In this document: positions 51,801 to 59,881 of the stretch, piece after piece
Layout of the letters: each line of letters opens with the position of its first letter
How positions within the stretch are numbered: the stretch's first letter is position 1
Assembly (NCBI RefSeq): GCF_013141765.1
Contig: NZ_WHOD01000071.1
Location: 1 to 64,000, forward strand
Direction: 5' to 3'
Origin: Paenibacillus foliorum
GTDB taxonomy: Bacteria; Bacillota; Bacilli; Paenibacillales; NBRC-103111
DNA: 64,000 nt
Notes under the pieces: generated by a model
The model's input: the letters and a program-made list of their open reading frames with translations, nothing else
Database searches by the model: none
What the model was told of the DNA's origin: nothing
Translations under genes and position numbers: made by a program

Positions 51801-51945
51801 CCTGCACCCAAGCCACTACATCTTCGGGGAACAGGGCATGAGCACGGTCGTATAGTTGCGCATCGCCGTCGGCGTACAGCCAACCGTGTGCTGCCAAGTA
51901 GGTGCAGATGTCGTTTTCATATTCGATTTCTTTGTGAAGGCTCAT
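48820..51945 (-). CDS. hsdR: Type I restriction enzyme R subunit (HsdR)
   Basis: A 1041-residue full-length restriction and translocation subunit. The nuclease site is in LFLNGIPVATVELKSDF. The helicase has motif I QHSAGSGKTNS, motif II VIADEAHSSQTG, motif III VAFTATPKSKT and motif VI-type LSRLNRSY. All are intact, unlike the second HsdR homologue at 55744. Its ATG overlaps the hsdS stop (ATGA), giving one operon hsdM-hsdS-hsdR. Confidence 0.95.
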   Translation of the reverse strand: MSLHKEIEYENDICTYLAAHGWLYADGDAQLYDRAHALFPEDVVAWVQETQPKAWESLAKSHGVSMKAMLLERLRKQIDDRGTLDVLRHGVEMLGLRQPLQLTQFKPALAMNPNLQEKYAANRLRVVRQVRYSLHNENAIDLVLFLNGIPVATVELKSDFTQSVEDAVDQYRFDRDPRPKGKPAEPLLNFPGGALVHFAVSNSEACMTTKLQGVATSFLPFNKGNDGAAGNPVNEFGHRTSYLWEHIWERESWLEILGRYLVTKRDSKKQIISTIFPRYHQLDATRKLVADVLQTGPGKKYLIQHSAGSGKTNSIAWTAHFLADLHDTEHKKIFDSVLVVSDRNVLDLQLQEAIFGFERTTGVVSTITGKSQSKSGELAKALSGDKKIVVCTIQTFPFALKAVQELAATQGKRFAVIADEAHSSQTGEAASKLKQLLSAEELKELTDGGEVSTEDLLAAHMAARASVPGITFVAFTATPKSKTLELFGCRPNPELPPGEENLPAPFHVYEMQQAIEEGFILDVLKNYTPYSLAFKLANDGKEWDEKEVERSEAMKGIMRWVRLHPYNIAQKVQVVVEHFRENMSPLLKGQAKAMVVVGSRVEAVRWQLAIEKYIKAQGYKIGTLVAFSDEVKDKESGPDPFTESSKVLNPNLRGRDIRDAFATDEYQVLLVANKFQTGFDQPLLCGMYVDKRLGGIQAVQTLSRLNRSYKGEHGTKDTTYILDFVNDPAEILAAFKQYYNTAELSGVTDPHLVYDLRAKLDATGNYDDNEVERVVLVEMNPKASQSELSAALEPVADRLLKRYKAAKNLLLIAKSKQDTKGEQEAQNEINALILFKRNLGAFLRVYAFLSQIFDYGNTAIEKRAIFFKRLLPLLEFGRERDGVDLSKVVLTHHRLKDQGKRNLVLGEGEGEKLKPLTDPGTGEVHEMEKALLAEIIAKVNDLFEGELTDDDKLVYVNQVLKGKLLESDILVQQAANNTKEQFANSPDLSSELLNAIMDAFTAHSVMSKQALDSEKVRHNLKDILLGPAGLYEALQKRADTK

Positions 51946-53291
51946 GTCAGTACCTCATCTATTTGTTCTACGAGTCCGCTTACATCAATCTTTCCGGTGA
52001 CAACAGCGGAGATTAATGCACTTCGGCGTTCTTTGAGCAGGTCGATAGCACGTTCTGCTTCAGCAACCAATGCGTGTATTTGAGAAAATTCGTATTCGAG
52101 GAAAGCTACGATGGTTACTTGCTCCTCTGAAGGGGGCAAAGGTATGCGTAGATTGCGTATATCATCGACGTTAACACGTTTAAACGTCGAGCCCACCATT
52201 AGGTTCTCTAACTGTTCAATAACAACACGAGAACGAATTACAGATTGAAGATAATCACTGGAAAAATCAGATGTTCTTTTTCTCATAAGACAAACATCTT
52301 GTCCCATTGCGAAAGGAGGATGCCAACTCGCAACTTGCGATACCTCACCAACAGTCGCATTTCGACTAAATATTAGATCCCCTGGTAGGGGTTTGCGTCC
52401 CCCCTCTATCAACTGCTCATAATAAAGCTGACTTGTCTGCTTTGCTTCCCTAAGATCAATAAATTGGCTCTGGACTTCCCGAATACTTGCTAACGGAATA
52501 CCATCATCAATAAAATCGGCCGTGATGTGTTTGCAATCAGTAACTGACCAAACTCGCTTCAGAGCGATGACTTCCCAATGCTCCGGCACCTCCCCCAGCC
52601 ATTCAATGCCAGAGTCTTTCATCGGTGCTGTGGGGTTGAGTCCTTTGGAAACAGCATGGGAGACGACTGCATGGTACTTCTCTTTAAGCAGCGTGATAAG
52701 TCTTTCCTGTTCCGATACCAATGCGTCGATTTTGCATGTTTCATGGTCTAGAAACTTTGCAATGCCATACTGCTCTGAGGGGGCTGGTAAGGGACATGGA
52801 ATATTCCCTAACAACTCAAGGTTGAGGCCGTCACGCAGATCACCACCAGCTAAGTTTCTAATTCTTTGATAGTTCGAGGTAAGCCACCAGTAAAGAAACC
52901 TACCTTCAATTTTTGTTGTCGGTATAATGGCAGCCAACGATTGGTTACCTGTTGTTGGAATAGCTAACTGGGCGACCATTCCCTTAGTTTTGCCTTGCCC
53001 TGCAATGGCCATAACTAGCGCACCTGAAGGTATCCACTTTGTACTGCTATTGTCAAACGCCTCTTCGGTGATGTATTCAGAAGGCTCAGTAATTAATGAT
53101 TGATTGACCGCTCCTGAATTGATCCAAGGTATAGATCCCTCAGACCAATATTCAAGTTTTTGCTTATCCGGAGTACCTCCTGTATATCGAGTTGACAGCC
53201 AACGAAGGCTTGCTTTCCCCCAATGCGTTGGTATCTGTCCGAGCCACTCAACGCCACTATCCTTATACTCCAAATAACACTCAAAGATCAT
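51942..53291 (-). CDS. hsdS: Type I restriction specificity subunit (HsdS)
   Basis: A 449-residue DNA-recognition subunit with two target recognition domains (about residues 20-170 and 230-390). Each opens with the conserved DSGVEWLGQIPTHW or DSGIEWLGEVPEHW and closes in a helical conserved region (KFLDHETCKIDALVSEQERL, AFLEYEFSQIHALVAEAERA). It sets the bipartite target. Start overlaps hsdM stop by four bases. Confidence 0.93.
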   Translation of the reverse strand: MIFECYLEYKDSGVEWLGQIPTHWGKASLRWLSTRYTGGTPDKQKLEYWSEGSIPWINSGAVNQSLITEPSEYITEEAFDNSSTKWIPSGALVMAIAGQGKTKGMVAQLAIPTTGNQSLAAIIPTTKIEGRFLYWWLTSNYQRIRNLAGGDLRDGLNLELLGNIPCPLPAPSEQYGIAKFLDHETCKIDALVSEQERLITLLKEKYHAVVSHAVSKGLNPTAPMKDSGIEWLGEVPEHWEVIALKRVWSVTDCKHITADFIDDGIPLASIREVQSQFIDLREAKQTSQLYYEQLIEGGRKPLPGDLIFSRNATVGEVSQVASWHPPFAMGQDVCLMRKRTSDFSSDYLQSVIRSRVVIEQLENLMVGSTFKRVNVDDIRNLRIPLPPSEEQVTIVAFLEYEFSQIHALVAEAERAIDLLKERRSALISAVVTGKIDVSGLVEQIDEVLT

Positions 53292-55030
53292 GCCTTTAAT
53301 CCCTCCAACATACCCTTAATCCTTTCGGTCACTGCGATAAGGTCATCATCAATTTCCTTCAGTTGACGTGGCTGTTGGAATACATAGAAGCACCGATTAA
53401 AGGGAATCTCATAACCTACCTTGGTTTTATCATGGTCAATCCAAGCATCCGGTACATGAGGCAACACTTCAAGCTTGAAAAAAGCTTCCACATCTTCATC
53501 TAGCGGTACGTTCTCAGTATCACGAAGACTAGGATCAGGCTGTGGCTTACCTTTCAGCTTTCCTTTTTGCCCCAGCAAGATATTGCCGTTCTCGTCACGC
53601 AAGGGACGTTCGACAGTGATAGTTCGGAATCCAAAGTCGTTGTTATGGACTATGCGACTGATTGGCTTACCGTTCTTTTCATCCTCCATGAAGCTACCGA
53701 ACAGTCGAGTGACTTCAGCTATGTGTTCCTCCGAGAGTTCCTTTCGTTTACTCCCTAATGATTTGCGCATCTTCTGCCACATGTCGCTAGCGTCAATCAA
53801 CTGCACCTTACTTTTCCGGGACTCTGGTTTACGGTTAGATACAATCCATACATAGGTGGATATACCGGTGTTATAGAACATATCAGTAGGCAATCCAACG
53901 ATCGCCTCCAGTAGGTCATTTTCAATCACATACCGACGTATTTCGCTCTCACCGCTACCCGCGCCTCCAGTGAACAGTGGAGAACCGTTCAGGACGATTC
54001 CGAAGCGGCTGCCCCCCTCACTTGCCGGACGCATTTTCGCGATTAGGTGCAATAGAAAGAGCATCGAACCATCAGATACACGGGGCAATCCAGGTCCAAA
54101 GCGGCCGTTGTAACCTTGTTGCTCATGCTCCTTGCGGATCTCCTTCTCAACCTTTTTCCATTCCACACCAAAAGGTGGATTTGAGAGCATATAGTCAAAG
54201 TGCTTATGTTGGTGACCATCGTCAGAGAGCGTATTGCCTAAAGAGATGTTAGCAACATCTTGCCCCTTAATAAGCATGTCCGCCTTACAGATAGCATATG
54301 ACTCTGCATTGAGTTCCTGCCCAAAAACAGTGAGACGTGCTTTAGGGTTGTGCTCCTCCAAATACTCTCCCGCAACAGATAGCATCCCCCCTGTACCTGC
54401 CGTAGGATCGTATATAGTACGCACAACTCCTGGCTTAGAGAGAACTTCATCATCTTCGATAAATAGCAAATTAACCATCAATCGTATAACTTCACGTGGA
54501 GTAAAATGCTCCCCAGCAGTTTCATTCGAAATTTCCGCAAACTTTCGGATCAGTTCCTCAAATACAAGTCCCATCTGATGGTTATCTACTATTTCTGGAT
54601 GCAGGTCAACTTGAGAGAACTTTTCAGTTACTTGATAAAGAAGACCCGCCTTTTGAAGTCTTTCGATTTGAGTATGGAATTCAAAACTTTCAAATATGTC
54701 TCTAACAGCAGGAGAAAATGCTTGAACGTAGCTATAAAGATTCTCATTTATGTGATCTTGGTCACCCATCAGTTTTTTCATATCCAAGGGTGAGGTGTTA
54801 TAAAAACTTTGACCCGACTTACGAAGAAGGAACGGATCAGGATTTATACCCATTTCCATCTTTTCTTTATATTCATCTAGTACTACTTGTTTAGTAGCTT
54901 CTAAAACGCAGTCTAGCCTACGTAGAACGGTAAAAGGTAAGATTACCTTGCCATAGTCTGATTGCTTATAGTCTCCGCGTAATAGGTCAGCGACTGACCA
55001 AATGAAGGCGGATAGATTTTGCTGATTCAT
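53288..55030 (-). CDS. hsdM: Type I restriction DNA methyltransferase (HsdM)
   Basis: A 580-residue N6-adenine methyltransferase. The N-terminal HsdM domain is followed by AdoMet motif I IYDPTAGTGGML and the catalytic motif IV MLSNPPFGVEW. GEHFTPREVIRLMV is the usual lead-in. With HsdS it protects DNA and with HsdR cuts unmodified DNA. First gene of the operon. Confidence 0.95.
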   Translation of the reverse strand: MNQQNLSAFIWSVADLLRGDYKQSDYGKVILPFTVLRRLDCVLEATKQVVLDEYKEKMEMGINPDPFLLRKSGQSFYNTSPLDMKKLMGDQDHINENLYSYVQAFSPAVRDIFESFEFHTQIERLQKAGLLYQVTEKFSQVDLHPEIVDNHQMGLVFEELIRKFAEISNETAGEHFTPREVIRLMVNLLFIEDDEVLSKPGVVRTIYDPTAGTGGMLSVAGEYLEEHNPKARLTVFGQELNAESYAICKADMLIKGQDVANISLGNTLSDDGHQHKHFDYMLSNPPFGVEWKKVEKEIRKEHEQQGYNGRFGPGLPRVSDGSMLFLLHLIAKMRPASEGGSRFGIVLNGSPLFTGGAGSGESEIRRYVIENDLLEAIVGLPTDMFYNTGISTYVWIVSNRKPESRKSKVQLIDASDMWQKMRKSLGSKRKELSEEHIAEVTRLFGSFMEDEKNGKPISRIVHNNDFGFRTITVERPLRDENGNILLGQKGKLKGKPQPDPSLRDTENVPLDEDVEAFFKLEVLPHVPDAWIDHDKTKVGYEIPFNRCFYVFQQPRQLKEIDDDLIAVTERIKGMLEGLKA

Positions 55031-55144
55031 GTTTTAATCCCCCATCGTATTTTAAATTACAAACTAATTAACGATCTTAAATAACGTAAATTATAATAAT
55101 TCGACATTATTCACTGTTGTCCTTTTTTTTTCCTTGTTAATTAT

Positions 55145-55174
55145 TACAAATTACTCATTTTTTCCTTTATAATA
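55145..55174 (+). promoter_or_regulatory. Probable sigma-A promoter
   Basis: TTACAA (55145-55150) and TATAAT (55169-55174) are separated by 18 bases and lie about 30 bases upstream of the nuclease gene at 55206. Confidence 0.5.
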
Positions 55175-55205
55175 TAAGAAAACAGAAATTTAGAGAGGCA
55201 ACTAA

Positions 55206-55661
55206 ATGTTAAATTATCCGACTGAAAAAGAAATCAAAAGTAAAGTAGAACGAGCGATAAATCTGCTCTTTAAGAATGATATTTACTTGCTACATAAGAA
55301 TGTAAATGAAAGAGCTATTGCACATAGACTTGCAGTTTACTTAGAGAAATTATTTGACACTTGGAATGTTGACTGTGAATATAACCGAATGGATAATGAT
55401 CCGAAGAGACTTATGAATTATAAAAACGATGACGGAGATCTAGTATTACCGGACATAATTGTTCATCATAGGGGAACTACGAATAACTTACTTGCCATTG
55501 AAATAAAAAAAGAATCATCTATTACCCCTTCCAATTATCAAGCTGATATACAAAAGCTTAAGCAATACAAGCTTGAACTTGACTATAAACATGTACTGTT
55601 TATTAGTTTTTCTACTAATAGCGATCCAAAAGTTACTCGTTTCGATCTTAATCCTAACTAA
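55206..55661 (+). CDS. PD-(D/E)XK nuclease-like protein
   Basis: A 151-residue protein. After a helical N-terminus (ERAIAHRLAVYLEKLF), LPDIIVHHRG and LLAIEIKKE give the PD-x(n)-ExK catalytic pattern, with DYKHVLFISF as the following strand. Small stand-alone nucleases of this type accompany restriction systems in Bacilli. AGAGAGG precedes the ATG. It has its own promoter and terminator. Confidence 0.8.
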   Translation: MLNYPTEKEIKSKVERAINLLFKNDIYLLHKNVNERAIAHRLAVYLEKLFDTWNVDCEYNRMDNDPKRLMNYKNDDGDLVLPDIIVHHRGTTNNLLAIEIKKESSITPSNYQADIQKLKQYKLELDYKHVLFISFSTNSDPKVTRFDLNPN

Positions 55662-55696
55662 AAGACAAAACCCTCAGTAAGAGGGTTTTGTCTTTT
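55660..55696. terminator. Strong bidirectional terminator
   Basis: A 16-bp perfect stem (55660-55675 with 55681-55696) with a five-base loop, flanked by A-run and T-run. It separates the convergent genes ending at 55661 and 55744. Confidence 0.9.
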
Positions 55697-55743
55697 CGCA
55701 TATCCAATTATTCGACCGTAATCTATTTTGTAAGACTGATTTA

Positions 55744-57987
55744 TTATCCTAATGTTTCAAATACACCGACTGCATCAAATACATTATAATATTGCTTATC
55801 AATCTTAAAAGATAACCTACTTGCACGAAGAAGCATATTTTCGAAGAGCATTTTTGATTTTACCTGTCTTAAAAAAACTAAATTACACACTTCCGGTACG
55901 TTAATTCCTATAGTTAATATGTCCACTGAGACTGCAATATTAGGAAGCCGTTCATTTTCAAAAAGCCTTATCTTTTGTTGCACATCATCAACAGAACTAG
56001 TAATTTGTACAACTGTGTTCTTATCCAAATTTTCATATTTGTTAACTAATAGTTCCCTTAAAATGTTAACAATCAATTCAGCATGATCATTTGAACTCGC
56101 AAAAACTATTGTTTTTTTATTTGACAATGGATCAATGTGTTCGATTAGTTCCACCATTACAGATCGGACAAACTTTTCTGTCAATATTAATTTATCAAGC
56201 TGAACCTCCTCCACTGTTAAAAACCCTTTACCATATTTTTGTTCACTCAAAAGCCCCATTTTAGTTACTTTGTAGCCTAATAAATGCCCATCGCTGATAG
56301 CATTTTCATATAAATAAGTAAAGACAGGCTCACCGAATAGATACTCTAAGTTCTTTTCAGAATTTGTAGTCAAAACTATTTTTGTTGCGTCAAAATAATC
56401 AAATGCACTCATATATTTCCCTTGATAATCCTCTTTATTAATAAACATGGAGTTGATATAGGACAAATCATTATCAAGTTCGCCAGACCAATATAATCCA
56501 TCTATAACAATACAATCATAGGTATCAACAGAAAATACTGAATTAGGATTTTCCAAATTTCTCACAATACTTTGAACTGTTTCTATACTAACCCTAGTTT
56601 TTAGGTCGAAATTTCTTGAATCAAAACATTCTATATTATAGATATCAGTTAAGTTAAAATTCCCCTCTAATTTAGTTTCTCTAAATGCTTCGTAAGCTTT
56701 ATGGCCCACGGAAATTCGATCTACAAGAAATAAGATTCTTTTAAAAATTTCGGTCTTTAGTAGACGGTATATTAAACCAACTGCCATTCTTGTCATTCCA
56801 GTACCCGAGGCCATATTGACAAGAAGGTTATTGCGGCTTTCTAGAAGAGCTTCCTCGATTTTTTTTATTGCTTTTATCTGATAATCTCTAAAGTCACTTA
56901 AATAATCTATAGACTCATGTTCTAGCCTTTTAACACTTAAATCCTTATCAACTCTTAATAAATCTATAAATCCTTGAGGGGAATACCAAGACGAAATAAT
57001 TCTTGGAATATTAGTATTCTTCCTAGTATCATAAAACCATATCCCCGAATTAATTTTTAAGAGCCCGTTTGCTGCAAAGACAAATGGAATTAAGTTATCG
57101 TTGTTTAATGTAACAAAATCCTCTGTATCTCTTCTTATTACGTTTGTCGCATTTTTAATAATTCTACCTAGTTGTGAATAAGGATCCCTACCTTGACTTT
57201 TAGTGTCAATAAATGCAACTAATTTAGTCCCTAGAAAAAGAGCATAATCAGCCATATATTTATCATTTAAAGGCCACTTGGCTATTGCTGAATTAATGCC
57301 TTCTGTTGGCCTAGCACCTTGAGAGTAGCTTTCTTCAGGACAAAACCATCCGAGCTTAGTTAACTGCTCTCCAATTAATTTTCGTGAATCCTTTTCCGTC
57401 AACCTAATAGCCGACAATGCTACAATTGAGCGGGCACGACGTAAGATAGTTTCTTCTTTAGAGACTTCTCTTAAACGTAATTCATCAAGTTTTTCTTTAA
57501 GCAAATTTATTTGATGTGTATTGGAAGTGGTTAAATCATCTAATTGTTTCTTTAATTCTGTTGATGATTGTACTTTAATAGGTTCTATAAAGGTGAGCGG
57601 TTGAAATTGATCATCCTCATATGTGCGAAAGAACCAGATAGACAATTGTAGTGTCGCTCTTAACAAATCAGTAGCATCTTGTTTGGAATCATGTCCTTCA
57701 TGAGCAGCTTCATTTCCTTTTTTTCTAATATCATTTAAAAAATTATAAATCGCTTCCGGAATGATGCCACAACTATAAAGAAAATTTATTTTGGTCACTT
57801 GGTTATTAGGTCTTGGTTCTTGTTTGCCCTCATAAGCAAAGATTGCTCCTACTAGCTGCTCGCCGTACAATCGCAATTTGAATATAGTAGTGTTCGGATC
57901 ATGATGTAGGTTTCTTTCTGCTATTTCTCCTAGATTCGCAAGAACTGGCCATTTAACGGAAAGAAATTTAAAATTACTCACTAGCAA
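55744..57987 (-). CDS. HsdR-like pseudoenzyme with altered helicase motifs
   Basis: A 747-residue intact frame homologous to EcoEI-type R subunits. It has a DUF4145-like N-terminus (KKGNEAAHEG), a nuclease-like core where ExK has become DTK (VAFIDTKS), and a helicase core. Motif I is ASGTGMTR (lysine lost), motif II is IDGLYWSG in place of DEAH, motif III is LTTNSE in place of TATP, and motif VI is MLLRASR in place of MIGRGTR. It ends soon after motif VI, so the usual C-terminal domain is missing. No M or S gene is adjacent. Confidence 0.78.
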   Translation of the reverse strand: MLVSNFKFLSVKWPVLANLGEIAERNLHHDPNTTIFKLRLYGEQLVGAIFAYEGKQEPRPNNQVTKINFLYSCGIIPEAIYNFLNDIRKKGNEAAHEGHDSKQDATDLLRATLQLSIWFFRTYEDDQFQPLTFIEPIKVQSSTELKKQLDDLTTSNTHQINLLKEKLDELRLREVSKEETILRRARSIVALSAIRLTEKDSRKLIGEQLTKLGWFCPEESYSQGARPTEGINSAIAKWPLNDKYMADYALFLGTKLVAFIDTKSQGRDPYSQLGRIIKNATNVIRRDTEDFVTLNNDNLIPFVFAANGLLKINSGIWFYDTRKNTNIPRIISSWYSPQGFIDLLRVDKDLSVKRLEHESIDYLSDFRDYQIKAIKKIEEALLESRNNLLVNMASGTGMTRMAVGLIYRLLKTEIFKRILFLVDRISVGHKAYEAFRETKLEGNFNLTDIYNIECFDSRNFDLKTRVSIETVQSIVRNLENPNSVFSVDTYDCIVIDGLYWSGELDNDLSYINSMFINKEDYQGKYMSAFDYFDATKIVLTTNSEKNLEYLFGEPVFTYLYENAISDGHLLGYKVTKMGLLSEQKYGKGFLTVEEVQLDKLILTEKFVRSVMVELIEHIDPLSNKKTIVFASSNDHAELIVNILRELLVNKYENLDKNTVVQITSSVDDVQQKIRLFENERLPNIAVSVDILTIGINVPEVCNLVFLRQVKSKMLFENMLLRASRLSFKIDKQYYNVFDAVGVFETLG

Positions 57988-58076
57988 TCTCCCCTTTCAC
58001 TAAATTTGTCCTTTTTTTGACAAGACATATATATTTGTACTGTAGCTATGTAATGGTTAAAAGCAGCAACCTTTTC

Positions 58077-58194
58077 TCAACCCTGCCGCGCTTTTCTATT
58101 CCTTAATCTTAGTTTCTCAAATTCCTCGATGCTGACACCTTTACTATCCAGGATGGCATAGCCCTAATTCTTTAATTATGTCCTTCTTCTTCAT
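58077..58194 (-). pseudogene. Small frameshifted gene remnant
   Basis: From ATG 58194 the frame reads MKKKDIIKELG and soon stops. Removing one C near 58161 restores a continuous 38-residue reading (YAILDSKGVSIEEFEKLR to RKARQG) ending at TGA 58077. This suggests a small gene broken by a one-base insertion. I do not recognise the family. It lies in a 400-base gap between 57987 and 58386 that also holds copy C of the 31-bp element. Confidence 0.4.
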
Positions 58195-58273
58195 CACTAG
58201 TCTTTGATGATCCAAAACAAATATCTAAAAAGGTCGTAAGTCCTGCTACTTCATTACTAGATATATATTCTAT

Positions 58274-58304
58274 AAAATAACAAAATTCGCCAAAAAAGTA
58301 TATT
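58274..58304. repeat. 31-bp shared intergenic element, copy C
   Basis: Differs from copy B at three positions, 11-12 kb away. It ends 82 bases before the HNH-Nudix gene on the plus strand, almost the same distance as copy B to the gene at 47429. On the minus strand it carries the TGTTATTTT extended -10 pointing toward the small remnant and the HsdR-like gene. Confidence 0.7.
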
Positions 58305-58385
58305 AATTTTCCGTCAATAGGAGGAAGTTTAATGCCTCTGTAGAATATTTGTCATAAACTACTAATTTATTACTCAGAGGTTAAA

Positions 58386-59840
58386 ATGAATATTAATGAT
58401 GCTATCCAATTTGTTCTTGATGAAGTTGACACCCCAGCACTGGAACATCCGCTATTAGAAAAAGAATATAAGAACAAAGTTACTAGGTCTAAAACCATCG
58501 TTCAAAGAACAAAAAAAATCGGTGATCTCAACCGTTATTTAAAACGGTTTGAAGCCCTTCAACCGGTTGGTGAAGAGAAGCGAAAACTATACGACCGCTT
58601 TAAAGCCCTTGGCCTTAAGACTTATGAGGACTTGTATCCAGAGTTTGTTGCTAGGTATAAGAACTACCTTGATGACGTTACAGTACAGGAAGATTTTATA
58701 CTAGGTCATGAATATTCATCCTGGGATATATCAATATTCTCCCAGACCTATGATACACAATCAGGCATTTACTTGATTGGAGATGAGCCTAACTACCAAG
58801 CTATCTTTATTAAGGCCACCTTTAAAGATGGCAAGTATCCAAATGAGTGGATTGAGAAGTACAACGTACTAAAATATTACATGTATAGCCTTAAAGATGT
58901 ATTTAAAACGGATTACAAATATAACAAAGCAATTATTGACTCAGTCATAACAAAAACTCCTATCTACGTTTTTGAGAAGCAAGATACTCGTCTAACCTTA
59001 AAAGGTATTTATCGCTACGAGAGTCATCACGAGAAGCCTGAAGATTCCTCGAAGTGGTTCATACTGAGAAAAGTAGATTCGTTATCAACCAATCTCGCGC
59101 TCACAGTTAAAGAATATGAAGAGCAAGTTTCCAAACAAGTGGATACTTCTAGATCAAGTAATAAAGAAGATCGACAAAAAAGACTGGCTGAGGCTCCTAA
59201 ACTCCCTGATACAGTAACAGTAACAACAACCGCATTCAAACGTAACCCTGATGTAATCGTTGAGGTTTTAAATCGCTCAAAAGGTATTTGTAAGAAGTGC
59301 CGTAAACCGGCCCCATTTCTAAGAAGAGATTTAACACCTTACTTAGAAGTTCATCATATCGTTCCCTTGGCTGAGGGTGGAGAAGATACTGTTAAAAATG
59401 CACTTGCACTATGTCCAAACTGTCACCGTGAAGTTCATCACGCTGCAGATGTAACAAATGTCACCGCGGCCATATTAATTGAAAATGGAAAACTACTAAT
59501 TGCTAAACGCGGCGGTACAGGATCCACTGCTGGTAAATGGGAATTACCTGGCGGAAAGATAGAACCCGGAGAAACACCGGAACAATGTTTACGAAGAGAA
59601 ATAAAGGAAGAGCTCGGAATTTCAGTGGCTGTTGGAAAGTACTTTAGTGAGAGTGTCTTCAAGTACGAAGGTGGAGTCATTAGATTGATGGCCTACCGTA
59701 TTAGGCGTGCTCCTGGGGAAATAACTGCAACAGTACATGATGAGGTTTGCTTCGTTGATTTTGATGAGTTGGATAAATTCGAATTTTTGCCAGCTGATGT
59801 ACCAATAATAAAGCAACTTAGGAAAATTATAAAAAAATAG
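58386..59840 (+). CDS. HNH endonuclease-Nudix hydrolase fusion
   Basis: A 484-residue, three-part protein. Residues 1-255 are an N-terminal domain (EDFILGHEYSSWDI, GIYRYESHHEK, WFILRKV) resembling the sensor domain of HNH restriction-like proteins. Residues 290-355 are an HNH nuclease: CKKCRKP, LEVHHIVPLAEGGEDTVKNA, CPNCHREVHH, with all zinc and catalytic positions. Residues 357-484 are a complete Nudix hydrolase whose box (GGKIEPGE, REIKEELGI) satisfies the consensus. It could cut foreign DNA and hydrolyse a nucleotide. The combination is new to me. AGAGG lies five bases before the ATG. Confidence 0.88.
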   Translation: MNINDAIQFVLDEVDTPALEHPLLEKEYKNKVTRSKTIVQRTKKIGDLNRYLKRFEALQPVGEEKRKLYDRFKALGLKTYEDLYPEFVARYKNYLDDVTVQEDFILGHEYSSWDISIFSQTYDTQSGIYLIGDEPNYQAIFIKATFKDGKYPNEWIEKYNVLKYYMYSLKDVFKTDYKYNKAIIDSVITKTPIYVFEKQDTRLTLKGIYRYESHHEKPEDSSKWFILRKVDSLSTNLALTVKEYEEQVSKQVDTSRSSNKEDRQKRLAEAPKLPDTVTVTTTAFKRNPDVIVEVLNRSKGICKKCRKPAPFLRRDLTPYLEVHHIVPLAEGGEDTVKNALALCPNCHREVHHAADVTNVTAAILIENGKLLIAKRGGTGSTAGKWELPGGKIEPGETPEQCLRREIKEELGISVAVGKYFSESVFKYEGGVIRLMAYRIRRAPGEITATVHDEVCFVDFDELDKFEFLPADVPIIKQLRKIIKK

Positions 59841-59881
59841 TTTGGATTATCATTAACTACCGTACTTCAGGGAGGTTTACG

